From NCBI RefSeq assembly GCF_001905825.1, contig NZ_LIVV01000006.1:558001-622000 (forward strand): 64,000 bases of DNA, read 5' to 3'. Below, in pieces: positions 63,477 through 64,000 of this stretch (position 1 is its first letter; the number at the start of each line of letters is the position of its first letter). Source of the DNA: Streptomyces sp. CB02009 (GTDB taxonomy: Bacteria; Actinomycetota; Actinomycetes; Streptomycetales; Streptomycetaceae). A program made the position numbers and the translations under genes. The notes under the pieces were generated by a model. That model did no database searches and was not told the DNA's origin. It saw only the letters and a program-made list of their open reading frames with translations.

Positions 63477-63697
63477 GAGCCGCCGCTGTCCGAACCCCCG
63501 CCCCAGCTCCCGCTGTTCCCGCCGCCGTTCGATCCGCGGCCCCGCCGCCGGTTGCTGTCGCGCAGGATGTGGCCGATCGTCAGCGTCACGGCGGCCACCC
63601 CGCGCACCCAGCGGGGCCCGCCCCGTGCCGCCCACACCACGCAGACGCACCCGCCGATCGTGAGCACTAGGACGCCGGCCAACGCGAACATGATCAT
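63467..63697 (-). CDS. Small one-helix membrane protein with Gly/Ser-rich tail
   Basis: 76 residues from ATG 63697 (MIMFALAGVLVLTIGGCVCV), GGGGGAG 5 nt upstream. One TM helix, a basic middle (RGGPRWVRGVAAVTLTIGHI), then a Gly/Ser/Asn tail (NGGGNSGSWGGGSDSGGS). No domain recognised. The tail may be disordered or simply a frame through GC-rich DNA, but the good ribosome site and helix support a real gene. Confidence 0.6.
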   Translation of the reverse strand: MIMFALAGVLVLTIGGCVCVVWAARGGPRWVRGVAAVTLTIGHILRDSNRRRGRGSNGGGNSGSWGGGSDSGGSDG

Positions 63698-63771
63698 GTG
63701 ACTCCCCCTGTCTTCGGTCTCCCCGCACCGCTGCCGCGGCGGGGTCCGGACATCCTGCCACTCCGTGGAAA

Positions 63772-63801
63772 ACGGCCTTCACGCGCGCGCGTGAAGGCCG
63801 T
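63772..63801. repeat. 30-bp perfect palindrome between divergent genes
   Basis: ACGGCCTTCACGCGC followed by its exact complement. It is upstream of both the small membrane gene (-) and the partial gene at 63874 (+), so it is not the 3' end of either. It could be an operator or a 5' hairpin. A second small dyad TGCCCG-ATTG-CGGGCA follows at 63815-63830. Confidence 0.75.
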
Positions 63802-63837
63802 ACCGGCCTCCGTGTGCCCGATTGCGGGCAATTCTCT

Positions 63838-63866
63838 TGGTCAACGGACCTTTCACTCCTTACTCT
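63838..63866 (+). promoter_or_regulatory. Candidate promoter for a leaderless transcript
   Basis: TTGGTC (63838-63843), 17-nt spacer, TACTCT (63861-63866). Transcription would start about at ATG 63874, and no Shine-Dalgarno is present (TCTCCTGCTC before ATG). Confidence 0.55.
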
Positions 63867-63873
63867 CCTGCTC

Positions 63874-64000
63874 ATGACAAGCCCCGCCGTCGATCCGGCT
63901 CCCGACACGACCCGCGCCATCGCCCCCGCCGCGACCGCCACCACCGCCCCCACCCGCCGGATCACCGGGGCCGTATGGGCCGCGCTCGGCATCGTGTACA
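63874..64000 (+). CDS. Start of a membrane protein, possibly an EamA/DMT transporter (runs off the window)
   Basis: The first 42 codons from ATG 63874: a Thr/Ala/Pro-rich start (MTSPAVDPAPDTTRAIAPAA) then RRITGAVWAALGIVY at the edge. The end looks like the beginning of a first TM helix, and the phrase ALGIVY often precedes the first helix of EamA transporters. This is a guess from a short piece. The coding sense is supported by the promoter-like sequence upstream. Confidence 0.55.
   Translation, partial: MTSPAVDPAPDTTRAIAPAATATTAPTRRITGAVWAALGIVY

Overview
The window reads as a Streptomyces chromosome core segment. It has very high GC, third codon positions almost all G or C, many GTG starts and ATGA/TGATG gene overlaps. 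It carries whiG (sporulation sigma factor), four tandem type I signal peptidases (sipWXYZ arrangement) and a DasR-type operator before a chitinase. From memory the order resembles the SCO5585-SCO5680 region of S. coelicolor; this was not checked by search. No rRNA, tRNA, IS element, CRISPR array, integrase or biosynthetic cluster was found.

Layout. 1-4456: 3' end of glnD, then ffh and ftsH. 4572-6275: a methyltransferase and a SprT-like zinc protein around a 384-nt gap. 6431-9099: translation block rpsP-khpA-rimM-trmD-rplS. 9169-13717: sipW, sipX, sipY, sipZ, a Nudix hydrolase and a DUF2469 gene. 13837-18890: yraN-comM-dprA, whiG, a TetR regulator. 18942-24174: M23-like protein (minus), then rpsB-tsf-pyrH-frr-cdsA. 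24305-31087: DHA2 exporter, rlmN, then a TPP riboswitch and a thiamine-type ABC operon. 31167-33762: RibD-like reductase and an ABC exporter-type pair.

33977-63329 is dominated by polyamine/GABA catabolism, interrupted by unrelated genes. The first module is an SpuC-like aminotransferase, an Lrp regulator, an aminobutyraldehyde dehydrogenase and an orphan polyamine-binding lipoprotein. The second (46917-54117) is a second aldehyde dehydrogenase, binding lipoprotein, PotABC-type transporter and FAD-dependent polyamine oxidoreductase in one run. The third is gabT, an uncharacterised membrane VirD4/TraD-like ATPase and a PucR-family regulator. Together they could import putrescine/spermidine, oxidise or transaminate it to 4-aminobutyraldehyde, oxidise that to GABA and transaminate GABA; GabD is not in the window. 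Between modules lie a serine beta-lactamase-like protein, an overlapping RR-HK-methyltransferase-GDPD run, a probable aminodeoxyfutalosine deaminase (menaquinone pathway), a NADAR protein, a GH18 chitinase and a PAP2 phosphatase.

The least explained objects are the VirD4-like ATPase at 59254, a Prim-Pol-like fragment at 54253, an M23 protein lacking the usual catalytic His, and several repeats or dyads (5381, 13799, 21588, 38843, 46813, 54746, 63358, 63772).
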